NCBI GenBank assembly: GCA_002411085.1
Contig: DHQK01000255.1
Coordinates: 1-38,403, forward strand
Origin: Marinilabilia sp. UBA5340
GTDB lineage: Bacteria > Bacteroidota > Bacteroidia > Bacteroidales > Marinilabiliaceae
Length of the DNA: 38,403 nt
Direction of reading: 5' to 3'
The notes beneath the pieces were generated by a model. It saw only the letters and a program-made list of their open reading frames with translations, did no database searches and was not told the origin of the DNA. Made by a program: the position numbers and the translations under genes. This document shows, in pieces, positions 24,256-32,509 of this stretch (position 1 is its first letter; every line of letters starts with the position of its first letter).

Positions 24256-24990
24256 ATGAAGGATGTTCACAAAGTGATAATAGTAGAAAACCTGGTGAAA
24301 AAATTTGGTGATTTTACGGCCAATGATCATTTGAATTTTCATGTAGAGCGTGGCGAAATTTTTGGATTCCTTGGAGCCAATGGAGCCGGAAAAACAACTG
24401 CTATAAAGATTCTTTGCGGTCTTTCTGCACCTACTTCTGGAAGGGTGGAAGTGGCCGGATTTGATGTGAGAACAAATGCCGAAAGCGTCAAAAAGAATAT
24501 TGGGTATATGAGCCAGAAGTTTTCTCTTTATGATGATCTTACGGTTTTTGAAAATATCAGACTCTTTGGAGCAATTTACGGACTTTCTGTGTCAGAGATA
24601 CGAAAACGCTCCGATGAAATGCTTCATCGGCTTGGACTTGTGCAGGAACGCAACCGGTTGTTGAGAACTCTTTCGTTGGGGTGGAAACAGAAACTTGCTT
24701 TTTCTGTGGCAATTATTCACCGACCCGGCATTGTCTTTCTGGATGAGCCCACCAGCGGTGTTGACCCGGTAACGCGAAGGCAATTTTGGGAGCTTATTTA
24801 TCAGGCTGCAGATGAGGGAATCACAGTGTTTGTCACGACCCACTATTTGGATGAAGCAGAATACTGTAACCGGGTAACCGTGATGGTGGATGGGAAAATT
24901 AGTGCCTTGGATACGCCCGCTAATCTGAAAGTTAGCTATGATTGTGCTACAATGAACGATGTGTTTTTAAAACTAACCCGTCCAAACTAA
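24256..24990 (+). CDS. ABC-2 exporter ATPase 2 (degenerate signature motif)
   Basis: 244 residues. Walker A is GANGAGKTT, Walker B IVFLDEPTSGVD and the H-loop VTTHYLDEAEYC with the switch His present. The signature is LSLGWKQKLAF instead of LSGGQ. It is thus complementary to ATPase 1, which keeps LSGG but lacks the His, suggesting an asymmetric heterodimer with one full catalytic site. It starts 19 bp after ATPase 1 and ends 7 bp before the first permease. Confidence 0.93.
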   Translation: MKDVHKVIIVENLVKKFGDFTANDHLNFHVERGEIFGFLGANGAGKTTAIKILCGLSAPTSGRVEVAGFDVRTNAESVKKNIGYMSQKFSLYDDLTVFENIRLFGAIYGLSVSEIRKRSDEMLHRLGLVQERNRLLRTLSLGWKQKLAFSVAIIHRPGIVFLDEPTSGVDPVTRRQFWELIYQAADEGITVFVTTHYLDEAEYCNRVTVMVDGKISALDTPANLKVSYDCATMNDVFLKLTRPN

Positions 24991-24997
24991 TGTAACT

Positions 24998-26107
24998 GTG
25001 AAACAACTTTGGAGTTTTATTCGGAAAGAGGCTATGCACATTTTTCGTGACAAACGAACGCTGGCAGTACTCTTTGTTATGCCTTTGGCTCAAATCCTTA
25101 TTTTCGGATATGTAATTTCTACCGAGATCCGGGATGCCCGCATTGGAGTACTGAATTATGCAGGTGACTATGCCAGCAGGCAAATGATCGACCGGCTTGT
25201 TTCCAGCGGTTATTTCCAGGTGCAGGACTATTATCGGAATCAGCAACAAATGGAAACTGCTCTCAGACGTGGAGATATCCAAATGGCGGTTGTATTTCCT
25301 CCCAATTTTGGGGACAAGCTCAAGCGTGCTGGTGGTTCTGATTTGCAACTTATTGCAGATGCTACCGATGCCAATACTGCCCGGATGTTGGTGAACTATG
25401 CAGAGGGGATTGTTGGCGGATATACTGCCGAGCTAACCAATGGTTTGCAGAGCGTTTACAGGCCCGTTGTAGTAGAAGCCCGAATGTTTTACAATCCTTC
25501 ATTGAAGGGTGTCTTTATGTCGGTGCCAGGTATTATGGCCATGATATTAATATTGGTTTCTGCTATGATGACTTCTATCTCCATTACACGCGAAAAGGAA
25601 TTTGGCAGTATGGAAGTCTTGCTGATTTCACCCCTGAAACCTTGGCAGATTATTCTGGGTAAAGTCGCACCCTATGTAGTGCTGTCTTTTTTCAATGCGG
25701 CTTCTATTCTGGCCATCGGGGTATTGGTTTTTGAGGTTCCGATGGATGGAAGCTGGTTGTTACTGGCTTTTGTAAATCTGATCTATATTTTGATGGCATT
25801 GGCATTGGGTATATTCATCTCTACGGTTGCGCCCAACCAGATGGTGGCGATGTTTATTTCTCTTTTCGCCCTGATGTTGCCCACTATTTTATTGTCTGGA
25901 TTTATTTATCCCATCGAAAATATGCCCTGGTGGCTACAGGGATTCAGTTACATTATTCCTCCCCGTTACTATATAGGCATAGTGAAGGATGTTATGTTTA
26001 AGGGGGCAGGACTTATGGTGATCTGGAAAGAGCTGTTAATTCTGGCTGGTTTTCTTTTCGGATTTCTTTATTTGAGTGTGAAAAACTTCAAAATACGTTT
26101 ACAGTAG
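24998..26107 (+). CDS. ABC-2 type permease 1 (YbhS-like)
   Basis: 369 residues with a GTG start (24998-25000). One N-terminal helix (FVMPLAQILIFGYVI) is followed by a large extracytoplasmic domain (about 45-170) and a C-terminal block of five helices containing SITREKEFGSMEVLLISPLKPWQIILGK, the ABC-2 coupling segment, and SGFIYPIENMPWWLQ. Membrane half of the exporter, probably pairing with permease 2. Substrate not deducible; related systems export drugs, ions or lipids. Confidence 0.92.
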   Translation: MKQLWSFIRKEAMHIFRDKRTLAVLFVMPLAQILIFGYVISTEIRDARIGVLNYAGDYASRQMIDRLVSSGYFQVQDYYRNQQQMETALRRGDIQMAVVFPPNFGDKLKRAGGSDLQLIADATDANTARMLVNYAEGIVGGYTAELTNGLQSVYRPVVVEARMFYNPSLKGVFMSVPGIMAMILILVSAMMTSISITREKEFGSMEVLLISPLKPWQIILGKVAPYVVLSFFNAASILAIGVLVFEVPMDGSWLLLAFVNLIYILMALALGIFISTVAPNQMVAMFISLFALMLPTILLSGFIYPIENMPWWLQGFSYIIPPRYYIGIVKDVMFKGAGLMVIWKELLILAGFLFGFLYLSVKNFKIRLQ

Positions 26108-26145
26108 TTTTGAATTAAAGGTTGTAGTAGGAAAATATCTGTGAC

Positions 26146-27255
26146 ATGAGGATTTTATTTTATCTTTTACAAAAAGAGTTTCTTCAGATTGTCAGAAATA
26201 AGACCATTCTGAGGTTGATTTTCATATTGCCGGTGGTTCAACTGCTGGTTTTGGTGAATGCAGCTACGCTGGACATGAAAAACCTTCAGATTTCAATTGT
26301 TGATCATGATCATTCATCTCTTAGCAATCGTCTGGTGAGCGAGCTAAATGCATCACCTTTTTTCGAAATTCAGGAAGTTTGCGATAATGTCAGCCAGGGG
26401 AAAGTCCTGATTGAGGACGGAAGTTCCGATTTACTCATTGTCATTGCTGATGGCTTTGAAAAAAGTGCCTTTGAGGGAGAGACAGGATACCTTCAGTTAT
26501 TGGCAAATGCGGTGAATTCACAACAGGCACAACTGGGATTTGCTTACCTGCAACAGGTGGCACAGCAACTGTTGGGGAATTTTTCCACAGAGATTTCCGG
26601 TTTTACCCGTGATCCTGCCGTTTCTGTAGCTTCTTCCTACTGGTATAACCCGGAACTCAATTACAAATTCTTTATGGTCCCTGGCATTTTGGTGGTTTTG
26701 GTTTCAGTTGTTGGTATGTTTCTCACATCCATGAATCTGGTGCGTGAGAAAGAGATGGGCACTATTGAGCAGATCAATGTAACCCCGGTTCGGAAATCTA
26801 CCTTCATTGTGGCGAAATTATTGCCCTTTTTGTTTATTGGTTTGTTTGAACTGGCGTTGGGACTGATGATCGGAAGATTCATTTACAATGTTCCAATGGA
26901 AGGGAGTCTTTGGCTGGTCTTTGGTGTAGCCACACTCTATCTTACCGGATTGTTGGGGCTTGGCTTGCTGCTTTCCAGTTTTTCGTCCTCCCAACAGCAG
27001 GTTACCTTTGTGAGTTACTTTTTCCTGTTGGTTTTTATTCTGATGAGTGGCATTTTTACTTCTGTAGATAATATGCCGGAATGGGGGCAACGTATAAACC
27101 TCATCAATCCCCTGTTTTATTTTATTGATGTGATGAGAAGTATTCTGCTGAAAGGGGCCGGATTTTTTGATTTGTGGAAACCTGTTTTGGGTATTTCACT
27201 GCTTGCGGTTACATTAGTTACATTATCTGTTTTGAATTATCGAAAAACTTCCTGA
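26146..27255 (+). CDS. ABC-2 type permease 2 (YbhR-like)
   Basis: 369 residues, the same length and layout as permease 1: N-terminal helix (LIFILPVVQLLVLVNAA), extracytoplasmic domain to about 170, then the helical core with LVREKEMGTIEQINVTPVRK and SGIFTSVDNMPEWGQ. The two permeases are paralogues expected to form a heterodimer with the two ATPases. It is the last gene of the TetR-TolC-HlyD-ABC operon. No terminator was recognised after it. Confidence 0.92.
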   Translation: MRILFYLLQKEFLQIVRNKTILRLIFILPVVQLLVLVNAATLDMKNLQISIVDHDHSSLSNRLVSELNASPFFEIQEVCDNVSQGKVLIEDGSSDLLIVIADGFEKSAFEGETGYLQLLANAVNSQQAQLGFAYLQQVAQQLLGNFSTEISGFTRDPAVSVASSYWYNPELNYKFFMVPGILVVLVSVVGMFLTSMNLVREKEMGTIEQINVTPVRKSTFIVAKLLPFLFIGLFELALGLMIGRFIYNVPMEGSLWLVFGVATLYLTGLLGLGLLLSSFSSSQQQVTFVSYFFLLVFILMSGIFTSVDNMPEWGQRINLINPLFYFIDVMRSILLKGAGFFDLWKPVLGISLLAVTLVTLSVLNYRKTS

Positions 27256-27490
27256 AATTTAAGCTTGAGATTTGGATACGAATATGTGCCAATCGGGATG
27301 TCCTTTGTTGCAAAAAATATTATTATTCTATATGTAGAGGGATTTTCAATAGAGATGCGTGGTGCTTGTTTTTATTTATGTTATCCTGAACACAATGACG
27401 GATCTCAAAACTTTAATAAATTATTTTCATTTTGATTATTACGGGTTGAAATAACCATTCTTAGTTTAGTAAATTTATAAAACAGAAAAA
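27256..27490. other. Intergenic gap with a degenerate ATCCTGAAC repeat
   Basis: AT-rich gap without a gene. Positions 27381-27410 (TTATCCTGAACACAATGACG then GATCTCAAAA) resemble the widespread intergenic repeat of the form AGATCCTTCA...GTTCAGGAT in inverse orientation. Confidence 0.5.
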
Positions 27491-27676
27491 ATGAGTGAAA
27501 AGAGTACATGTAATTCGCAAAGCGGCAACGCAGTTTATGGTTTGGGACTCATAGGTGCCGCCATTTTTTATATTTCACAAGCTACCACTTTCTGGATGGG
27601 AGTGATCGGGTTCCTGAAAGCACTGGTTTGGCCCGCTTTTTTGGTGTATGAAGCCCTTCGGTATATCCACATGTAA
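27491..27676 (+). CDS. Small conserved-looking membrane protein
   Basis: 61 residues. A short polar start (SEKSTCNSQSGN) is followed by two hydrophobic segments (AVYGLGLIGAAIFYI and WMGVIGFLKALVWPAFLVYEAL). I have the impression of a small Bacteroidota family with the FLKALVWPAFLVYE segment, but no function is known to me. It sits alone between the exporter operon and the helicase gene. Confidence 0.75.
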   Translation: MSEKSTCNSQSGNAVYGLGLIGAAIFYISQATTFWMGVIGFLKALVWPAFLVYEALRYIHM

Positions 27677-27711
27677 ATAGGATCTTTCTGCAGGAATCCA
27701 AATAATTCTAA

Positions 27712-27719
27712 TATCTTTG
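27712..27719 (+). promoter_or_regulatory. -7 box upstream of the DEAD-box helicase gene
   Basis: TATCTTTG matches TAnnTTTG, 17 bp before the ATG at 27737. A clear TTG -33 box at the usual spacing was not found (TTTCTG lies 21 bp upstream). Confidence 0.5.
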
Positions 27720-27736
27720 TGGTTTAAAATTATTAG

Positions 27737-29026
27737 ATGACATTTAAAGAATTAGAAATTATAGATCCTATTCTCAGATCTCTGAAAGAAAAAGGCTATA
27801 CACAACCCACCCCAATACAGGAACAATCAATCCCCATTTTATTAAGTGGCAAGGATTTATTAGGATGTGCACAGACTGGCACAGGTAAAACCGCTGCGTT
27901 TTCGATTCCAATACTTCAGAATATTTATCTTCATTCTGCTGAAAATTTCTCTAAACGGCGGTCTAAACCACGTATAAAGGGACTTATTGTTACGCCTACA
28001 AGGGAATTGGCTATTCAGATTGGAGAGAGTCTGACCGATTATGGAAGATATACAGGTATTAGAAATACAGTGATCTTTGGTGGTGTAAAGCAAGGGCCCC
28101 AGACCCAAATATTGCAACGTGGCGTAGATATCCTCGTCGCAACTCCCGGGCGACTGCTTGATTTAATGTCTCAGGGCTTTATTTCATTGAGCAATCTTGA
28201 ATATTTCGTTTTGGATGAAGCCGACAGAATGTTGGATATGGGATTTATCCATGATGTCCGGAAAATTATAGCCCAGCTTCCTGCCAAAAGGCAATCGTTG
28301 TTCTTTTCAGCCACTATGTCTGCTGAAATTGTGAAACTTTCACGAAAAATTCTTGGCGGAAATCCCGGTAAAGTAACTATTCAACCTGAACAAAGCACTG
28401 CAGAACGGGTAGCTCAACAGGTTTATTTTGTTGATAAGAAAAGTAAACCTAAATTGTTGGTTCATCTGATGGAACAGAACCCGGAAGATAGTACCCTGGT
28501 TTTTTCCCGGACAAAACATGGAGCCGATCGTATTGTGAAAATATTAGGAAAAGCAGGTATTAAAGCTATGGCTATTCATGGAAATAAGTCACAGGGTGCT
28601 CGTCAGAAAGCATTAGGTACTTTCAAGACAGGAGAAACCAGTGTTTTGGTGGCAACGGATATCGCGGCACGCGGAATTGATGTATCAGGATTGGAAAGAG
28701 TTATTAACTATGATCTGCCCAATATTCCGGAAACTTATGTGCACCGAATCGGTCGTACCGGAAGAGCGAATGCTGAAGGTACCGCACTTTCGTTTTGTGA
28801 TATGGAAGAGAAGCCTTATCTTAACGACATACAAAAACTCATCAGGCAGCAAATTCCTGTAGTACAGGAACACCTTTTTTTGCCCACGATGGAGAATTTG
28901 CTTGGGAAAGAGGTGGTGGAAGTTCCTGAGAGAGTTGGGAAACCAGCAGGGAACCGCAAAAAGAATGGGCGAAAATATTATCCTAAAAATCACAGAAACG
29001 GAAAATCCGGCGGTTCCAGAAGCTGA
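27737..29026 (+). CDS. RhlE-like DEAD-box RNA helicase
   Basis: ATP-dependent RNA helicase of 429 residues. Motifs in order: Q motif (QPTPIQEQSIP), I (AQTGTGKTA), Ia (PTRELAIQ), Ib (TPGRLLD), II (VLDEADRMLDMGF), III (FFSATMS), V (ATDIAARGID) and VI (HRIGRTGRA). The C-terminal tail is basic (NRKKNGRKYYPKNHRNGKSGG), as in RhlE proteins that bind structured RNA. It is followed 64 bp later by a cold-shock-domain gene, consistent with RNA remodelling at low temperature. Confidence 0.95.
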   Translation: MTFKELEIIDPILRSLKEKGYTQPTPIQEQSIPILLSGKDLLGCAQTGTGKTAAFSIPILQNIYLHSAENFSKRRSKPRIKGLIVTPTRELAIQIGESLTDYGRYTGIRNTVIFGGVKQGPQTQILQRGVDILVATPGRLLDLMSQGFISLSNLEYFVLDEADRMLDMGFIHDVRKIIAQLPAKRQSLFFSATMSAEIVKLSRKILGGNPGKVTIQPEQSTAERVAQQVYFVDKKSKPKLLVHLMEQNPEDSTLVFSRTKHGADRIVKILGKAGIKAMAIHGNKSQGARQKALGTFKTGETSVLVATDIAARGIDVSGLERVINYDLPNIPETYVHRIGRTGRANAEGTALSFCDMEEKPYLNDIQKLIRQQIPVVQEHLFLPTMENLLGKEVVEVPERVGKPAGNRKKNGRKYYPKNHRNGKSGGSRS

Positions 29027-29090
29027 ACTGTTTGATCGTTTGGAGTGTTTATTATTTTAAGAAACCAATTAAAATCAAATAAATCAATTT

Positions 29091-29543
29091 ATGAGTAGAT
29101 CTCAGGAATCTTTTAACAAAAAAGAAGTTAGAAACAAAAAAGAAAAAAAGAGAAAAGAGAAGGAACAAAAGCGATTGGCGCGTAAGGAGCAGGGAGGGAA
29201 AAAGAACTCTTTGGATGACATGATTGCGTATGTGGATGAAAACGGAAATATTACCTCTACGCCACCAGATCCCGATAAAAAAGAAGAAGTGGATATTGAG
29301 GATATCCAGGTTAGTGTTCCCAAGAAGGCAGAAGAGGAAGAAGATCCCATCCGCAGAGGTACTGTCAAGACCTTTTTTGATGCCAAAGGTTTTGGGTTTA
29401 TTAACGACACGGAAACTAAGGAGAGTTTCTTCTTTCACGTGAGTAATGCTGCCGATGATGTTGGAGAAGGAAATCTTGTGACTTTTGAAGTGGAAATGGG
29501 ACCGAAAGGACCTGTTGCTGTCAACGTGACCAGAGCAAAATAG
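29091..29543 (+). CDS. Cold-shock-domain protein with charged N-terminal extension
   Basis: 150 residues. The C-terminal 65 residues form a cold-shock domain: RGTVKTFFDAKGFGFIND (RNP1-like KGFGFI) and ESFFFHVSNA (RNP2-like), then VTFEVEMGPKGPVAVNV. The N-terminal half is very rich in Lys and Glu (residues 9-50), then acidic, and probably disordered. Such long forms occur in Bacteroidota next to DEAD-box helicases. Likely an RNA chaperone acting with the helicase encoded upstream. Confidence 0.9.
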   Translation: MSRSQESFNKKEVRNKKEKKRKEKEQKRLARKEQGGKKNSLDDMIAYVDENGNITSTPPDPDKKEEVDIEDIQVSVPKKAEEEEDPIRRGTVKTFFDAKGFGFINDTETKESFFFHVSNAADDVGEGNLVTFEVEMGPKGPVAVNVTRAK

Positions 29544-29592
29544 ATCTTGCTGTATTGACTGGTTTTCCGTTTGTCTTTGTTAAAAAAATGTG

Positions 29593-30576
29593 ATGAAGAA
29601 GAAAATACTGGTTACCCATCAACTACCTTCAGCATCTTTCTCTGTGCTCAAGGGTGATTATGACCTTATCTGGCCTGATGAAGGATCCTTTAAGCAGGAG
29701 GAGCTAAAGAGTTATCTGAAGGATGTGGATGCAGTAGTTACTGTTTTTGGAAAGCCCTTCAAAACTGAAATGATCAATGCGGCTCCGCAATTAAAGCTGA
29801 TTGCCAATTATGGAGCGGGCGTAGATAATATCGATGTTGAAACGGCCACCCGATCGGGTATTGTTGTAACCAATACTCCTGATGCTGTAACCGAACCAAC
29901 TGCTGAACTTGCCATGGGGTTGATGCTTGATGCAGCCCGGCGTATATCAGAACTTGACAGAGGTTTACGTGCTGGTGAGATCAGTGACTGGGGGGTGTTG
30001 AGAAATCTGAGCACTACACTGCAGGGGAAAACCCTTGGCATTGTAGGGATGGGTGCTATAGGCCGTGCATTGGCCAGAAGGGCAGTAGCTTTTGGTATGA
30101 AGATAGTTTACCATAACCGGAAACGAGTATCAGCGGACACCGAAGAAAAATTGGGAGCCAGATATACTGATCTTGAAAATTTACTTCGAAACGCCGATTT
30201 TGTATCTTTAAATATGCCTTTGACACCCGAAACCAAAGGAATGATAGGGATCTCCGAACTCAAATTAATGAAACCATCTGCTTACCTTATTAATACAGCC
30301 CGTGGCTCTGTACTTGATGAGGCTGCTTTAATTGAGGCGTTAAAGAAAAAAGAAATCGCCGGTGCCGCTTTGGACGTTTATTTGAATGAACCTAATGTGC
30401 CCGAAGAATTGCTTCAAATGAAGAATGTTGTGGTGAGTCCCCATGTGGGAAGTGCTACCCACGAAACAAGGGAGCTCATGAGTAAACAGGTAGTTCGTAT
30501 TATTCAGGATTTTTTTCAGGGGCTGAAAGGATTGCCGGTTGTCAATCCTGAAGCTTGGGATGTCCAAAATAAATGA
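29593..30576 (+). CDS. D-2-hydroxyacid dehydrogenase, glyoxylate reductase-like
   Basis: NAD(P)H-dependent reductase of 327 residues. The substrate-binding half has ANYGAGVDNIDVE and VTNTPDAVTEPTAELA. The Rossmann half has GIVGMGAIGRALARR. Catalytic residues appear as Arg in NTARGSVLDE, Glu in LNEPNVPEE and His in SPHVGSATHETR. These match glyoxylate/hydroxypyruvate reductases. ATG 29593 is preferred; an in-frame GTG lies immediately before it, and an overlapping ATG TGA start-stop (29588-29593) sits just upstream. Confidence 0.93.
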   Translation: MKKKILVTHQLPSASFSVLKGDYDLIWPDEGSFKQEELKSYLKDVDAVVTVFGKPFKTEMINAAPQLKLIANYGAGVDNIDVETATRSGIVVTNTPDAVTEPTAELAMGLMLDAARRISELDRGLRAGEISDWGVLRNLSTTLQGKTLGIVGMGAIGRALARRAVAFGMKIVYHNRKRVSADTEEKLGARYTDLENLLRNADFVSLNMPLTPETKGMIGISELKLMKPSAYLINTARGSVLDEAALIEALKKKEIAGAALDVYLNEPNVPEELLQMKNVVVSPHVGSATHETRELMSKQVVRIIQDFFQGLKGLPVVNPEAWDVQNK

Positions 30577-30695
30577 TTTGAAAAAGGAAAACCTGCTATA
30601 TTCTTTAATTATGGTGAAGAGGAAGGTTCTATTTTGCAGGTAGTTGGGTATCAGAATATATTATTTGTGAATAAAGAAGGTTAAAATCAGTAGCA

Positions 30696-31106
30696 ATGAT
30701 TCAACAGGTTAATATTACTTTACCCGAATTGGGGCGCGGATTTCACTTGGTTACCAGTTATATTACATCAGAGCTTCCGGAACTCCCGGAAAGCGGGTTG
30801 GTGAATATATTTATTCAGCATACTTCTGCTGCGCTCTCCTTGAATGAGAATGCAGATCCTTCTGTTCGGGATGATTTTGAAACCATTTTTAATAAGCTTG
30901 TTCAGGAGAATGATCCTGATTATACCCATACGCTGGAAGGTTCAGATGATATGCCGGCGCATGCAAAAAGCTCTATTCTGGGAGCTTCTCTTACCATTCC
31001 TGTGGCCCGGCACCGCATGGCACTTGGCATGTGGCAGGGAATTTATCTTTGTGAATTCAGAAATTATGGTGGTCCGAGACGACTGGTAGTTACCATTTAT
31101 TCCTAA
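30696..31106 (+). CDS. YjbQ-family protein (UPF0047)
   Basis: 136 residues, the full length of the family. Conserved His segments: IFIQHTSAALSLNENADPSV, DMPAHAKSSILG and GMWQGIYLCEFRNYGGPRR. YjbQ proteins form metal-bound trimers and can show weak thiamine phosphate synthase activity, so they are often named secondary thiamine-phosphate synthase; the true role is unsettled. Convergent with the glycosyltransferase gene, 10 bp apart. Confidence 0.93.
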   Translation: MIQQVNITLPELGRGFHLVTSYITSELPELPESGLVNIFIQHTSAALSLNENADPSVRDDFETIFNKLVQENDPDYTHTLEGSDDMPAHAKSSILGASLTIPVARHRMALGMWQGIYLCEFRNYGGPRRLVVTIYS

Positions 31107-31116
31107 TATCGGGATA

Positions 31117-32217
31117 TCATTTTTTGAGGTAGATCACATCATTCATGACTTTCTTTTCATTTTCCCATGTGAACTTTTCAGCAGCAATGGGAATCGTTTT
31201 TTTCCATTTGTTGCGTAACTCCTGATCTTCGCAAGCCTGTGTAAGTGCGTTGGCAACATTTCGAGGGGCAAGGTTATCAAGGACAATACCTGTTTCATTT
31301 TCTGTTACTATTTGTGCCATATCCGGAAAACTACTTGTGAGAACAGGAATTCCGGCTTGCATATAATCAAAAAGCCGGTTGGGCAGAGAAAAGTAATGAT
31401 TTAATCCCATATCCTCATAGGTGCATATTCCCACTAAAGCATGCTTATGGTATTTGGGTAATTTTTCAAAAGGAACAGGGCCTATGAATTTAACACGGTG
31501 TGCGAGATTCAGGTGTTCTGTCAGCTCCTTTAGTTCTTCTGTGCAGTCACCGCTTCCCACAATCACAAATTGATAGTCCTCGGGAAGAAATTTTAAAGCC
31601 TCTATTGTTTGTGCGATTCCTCTTCCTACATTTAATGCACCCTGGTATAAAATGATTTTTTGAGCGTTACTTTCTTTTAGTTGGGGGGGATTTTCTGATT
31701 TTAACGGAAGATTTCGTAAAAGTCTGAAATCAATATTGAAATGCTCTTTGTAGAGTTTTACCAAGCCCGGAGAAACCGTGTAGTATTGATGGCATCCCGG
31801 AAGAAAAATTTGTTCTAATTTATACCAGATTTTTTTTATTAGTGGTCTCTCATGAAGCTCAGGGGATTCCGAAAAGAATTCATGTCCATCGAAGATTATG
31901 GGTTTTCGTTTGATGAGGCTTGCTGTTTTAGCAGCAGGAAGGGTGTCCATATCAACGGCCCAAATGAGGTCGAATCTTTCAGATAGCAAATAGATGAAAG
32001 TATATACATTGAGAAAGAAATAAAACAGGGGTCCTTTATTCACAGGTAATCTAAATAATTTCTCTTCCCCTGGCCGGTTGGTCTTTTGCTCTGTTGCAGG
32101 ATAATTTCGGCCGGTTTTTTTTACTTTAAATCCCTGTTCAATAAGCGTTAATGTGATCTTGTGAACTCTGTTGTCATAAACAAGATTATTGGATGTCGTA
32201 ACAATAGCTTTTTTCAA
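31117..32217 (-). CDS. Glycosyltransferase, GT4-like
   Basis: 366 residues with the GT-B fold. The N-terminal domain includes DLIWAVDMDTLPAA and IIFDGHEFFSESPEL. The C-terminal domain includes ILYQGALNVGRGI, FVIVGSGDCTEEL, VKFIGPVPFEKLPKYHKHA, and the FDYMQAGIPVLTS region that binds the nucleotide sugar. The acceptor is unknown, as no polysaccharide cluster surrounds it. It is divergent from gyrB with a 292-bp gap. Confidence 0.9.
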   Translation of the reverse strand: MKKAIVTTSNNLVYDNRVHKITLTLIEQGFKVKKTGRNYPATEQKTNRPGEEKLFRLPVNKGPLFYFFLNVYTFIYLLSERFDLIWAVDMDTLPAAKTASLIKRKPIIFDGHEFFSESPELHERPLIKKIWYKLEQIFLPGCHQYYTVSPGLVKLYKEHFNIDFRLLRNLPLKSENPPQLKESNAQKIILYQGALNVGRGIAQTIEALKFLPEDYQFVIVGSGDCTEELKELTEHLNLAHRVKFIGPVPFEKLPKYHKHALVGICTYEDMGLNHYFSLPNRLFDYMQAGIPVLTSSFPDMAQIVTENETGIVLDNLAPRNVANALTQACEDQELRNKWKKTIPIAAEKFTWENEKKVMNDVIYLKK

Positions 32218-32443
32218 ATTAGTAAATTTTGTGGTTCAAACGGAACAGGATGGAATTGTCTTCTTTTCAGACGTTTATTTCCTCCATTTATTGTGTTTTT
32301 TAGCTGTTGCAAATGAGGGAATTCAGGGTTTAATACGTTTGTTTGATGCTGTGGGTGTTAAGTGACTGAAAAACAGATTTATGTCTTTATTTTTGAGATG
32401 CTAAAATGTGGGTGAAAATCGCTGTTTTTAACACTTATTTTGC

Positions 32444-32451
32444 TATATTTG
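32444..32451 (+). promoter_or_regulatory. -7 box upstream of gyrB
   Basis: TATATTTG matches TAnnTTTG 58 bp before the gyrB ATG. A second match, TATTTTTG, lies at 32388-32395. Neither has an obvious TTG -33 box at 19-20 bp. The rest of the 292-bp gap holds no recognised element. Confidence 0.5.
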
Positions 32452-32509
32452 TGTGGCAAATATAAAATATCTGATAAACATTCGGATAGCAAATTAATAA
32501 CCAACAAAA

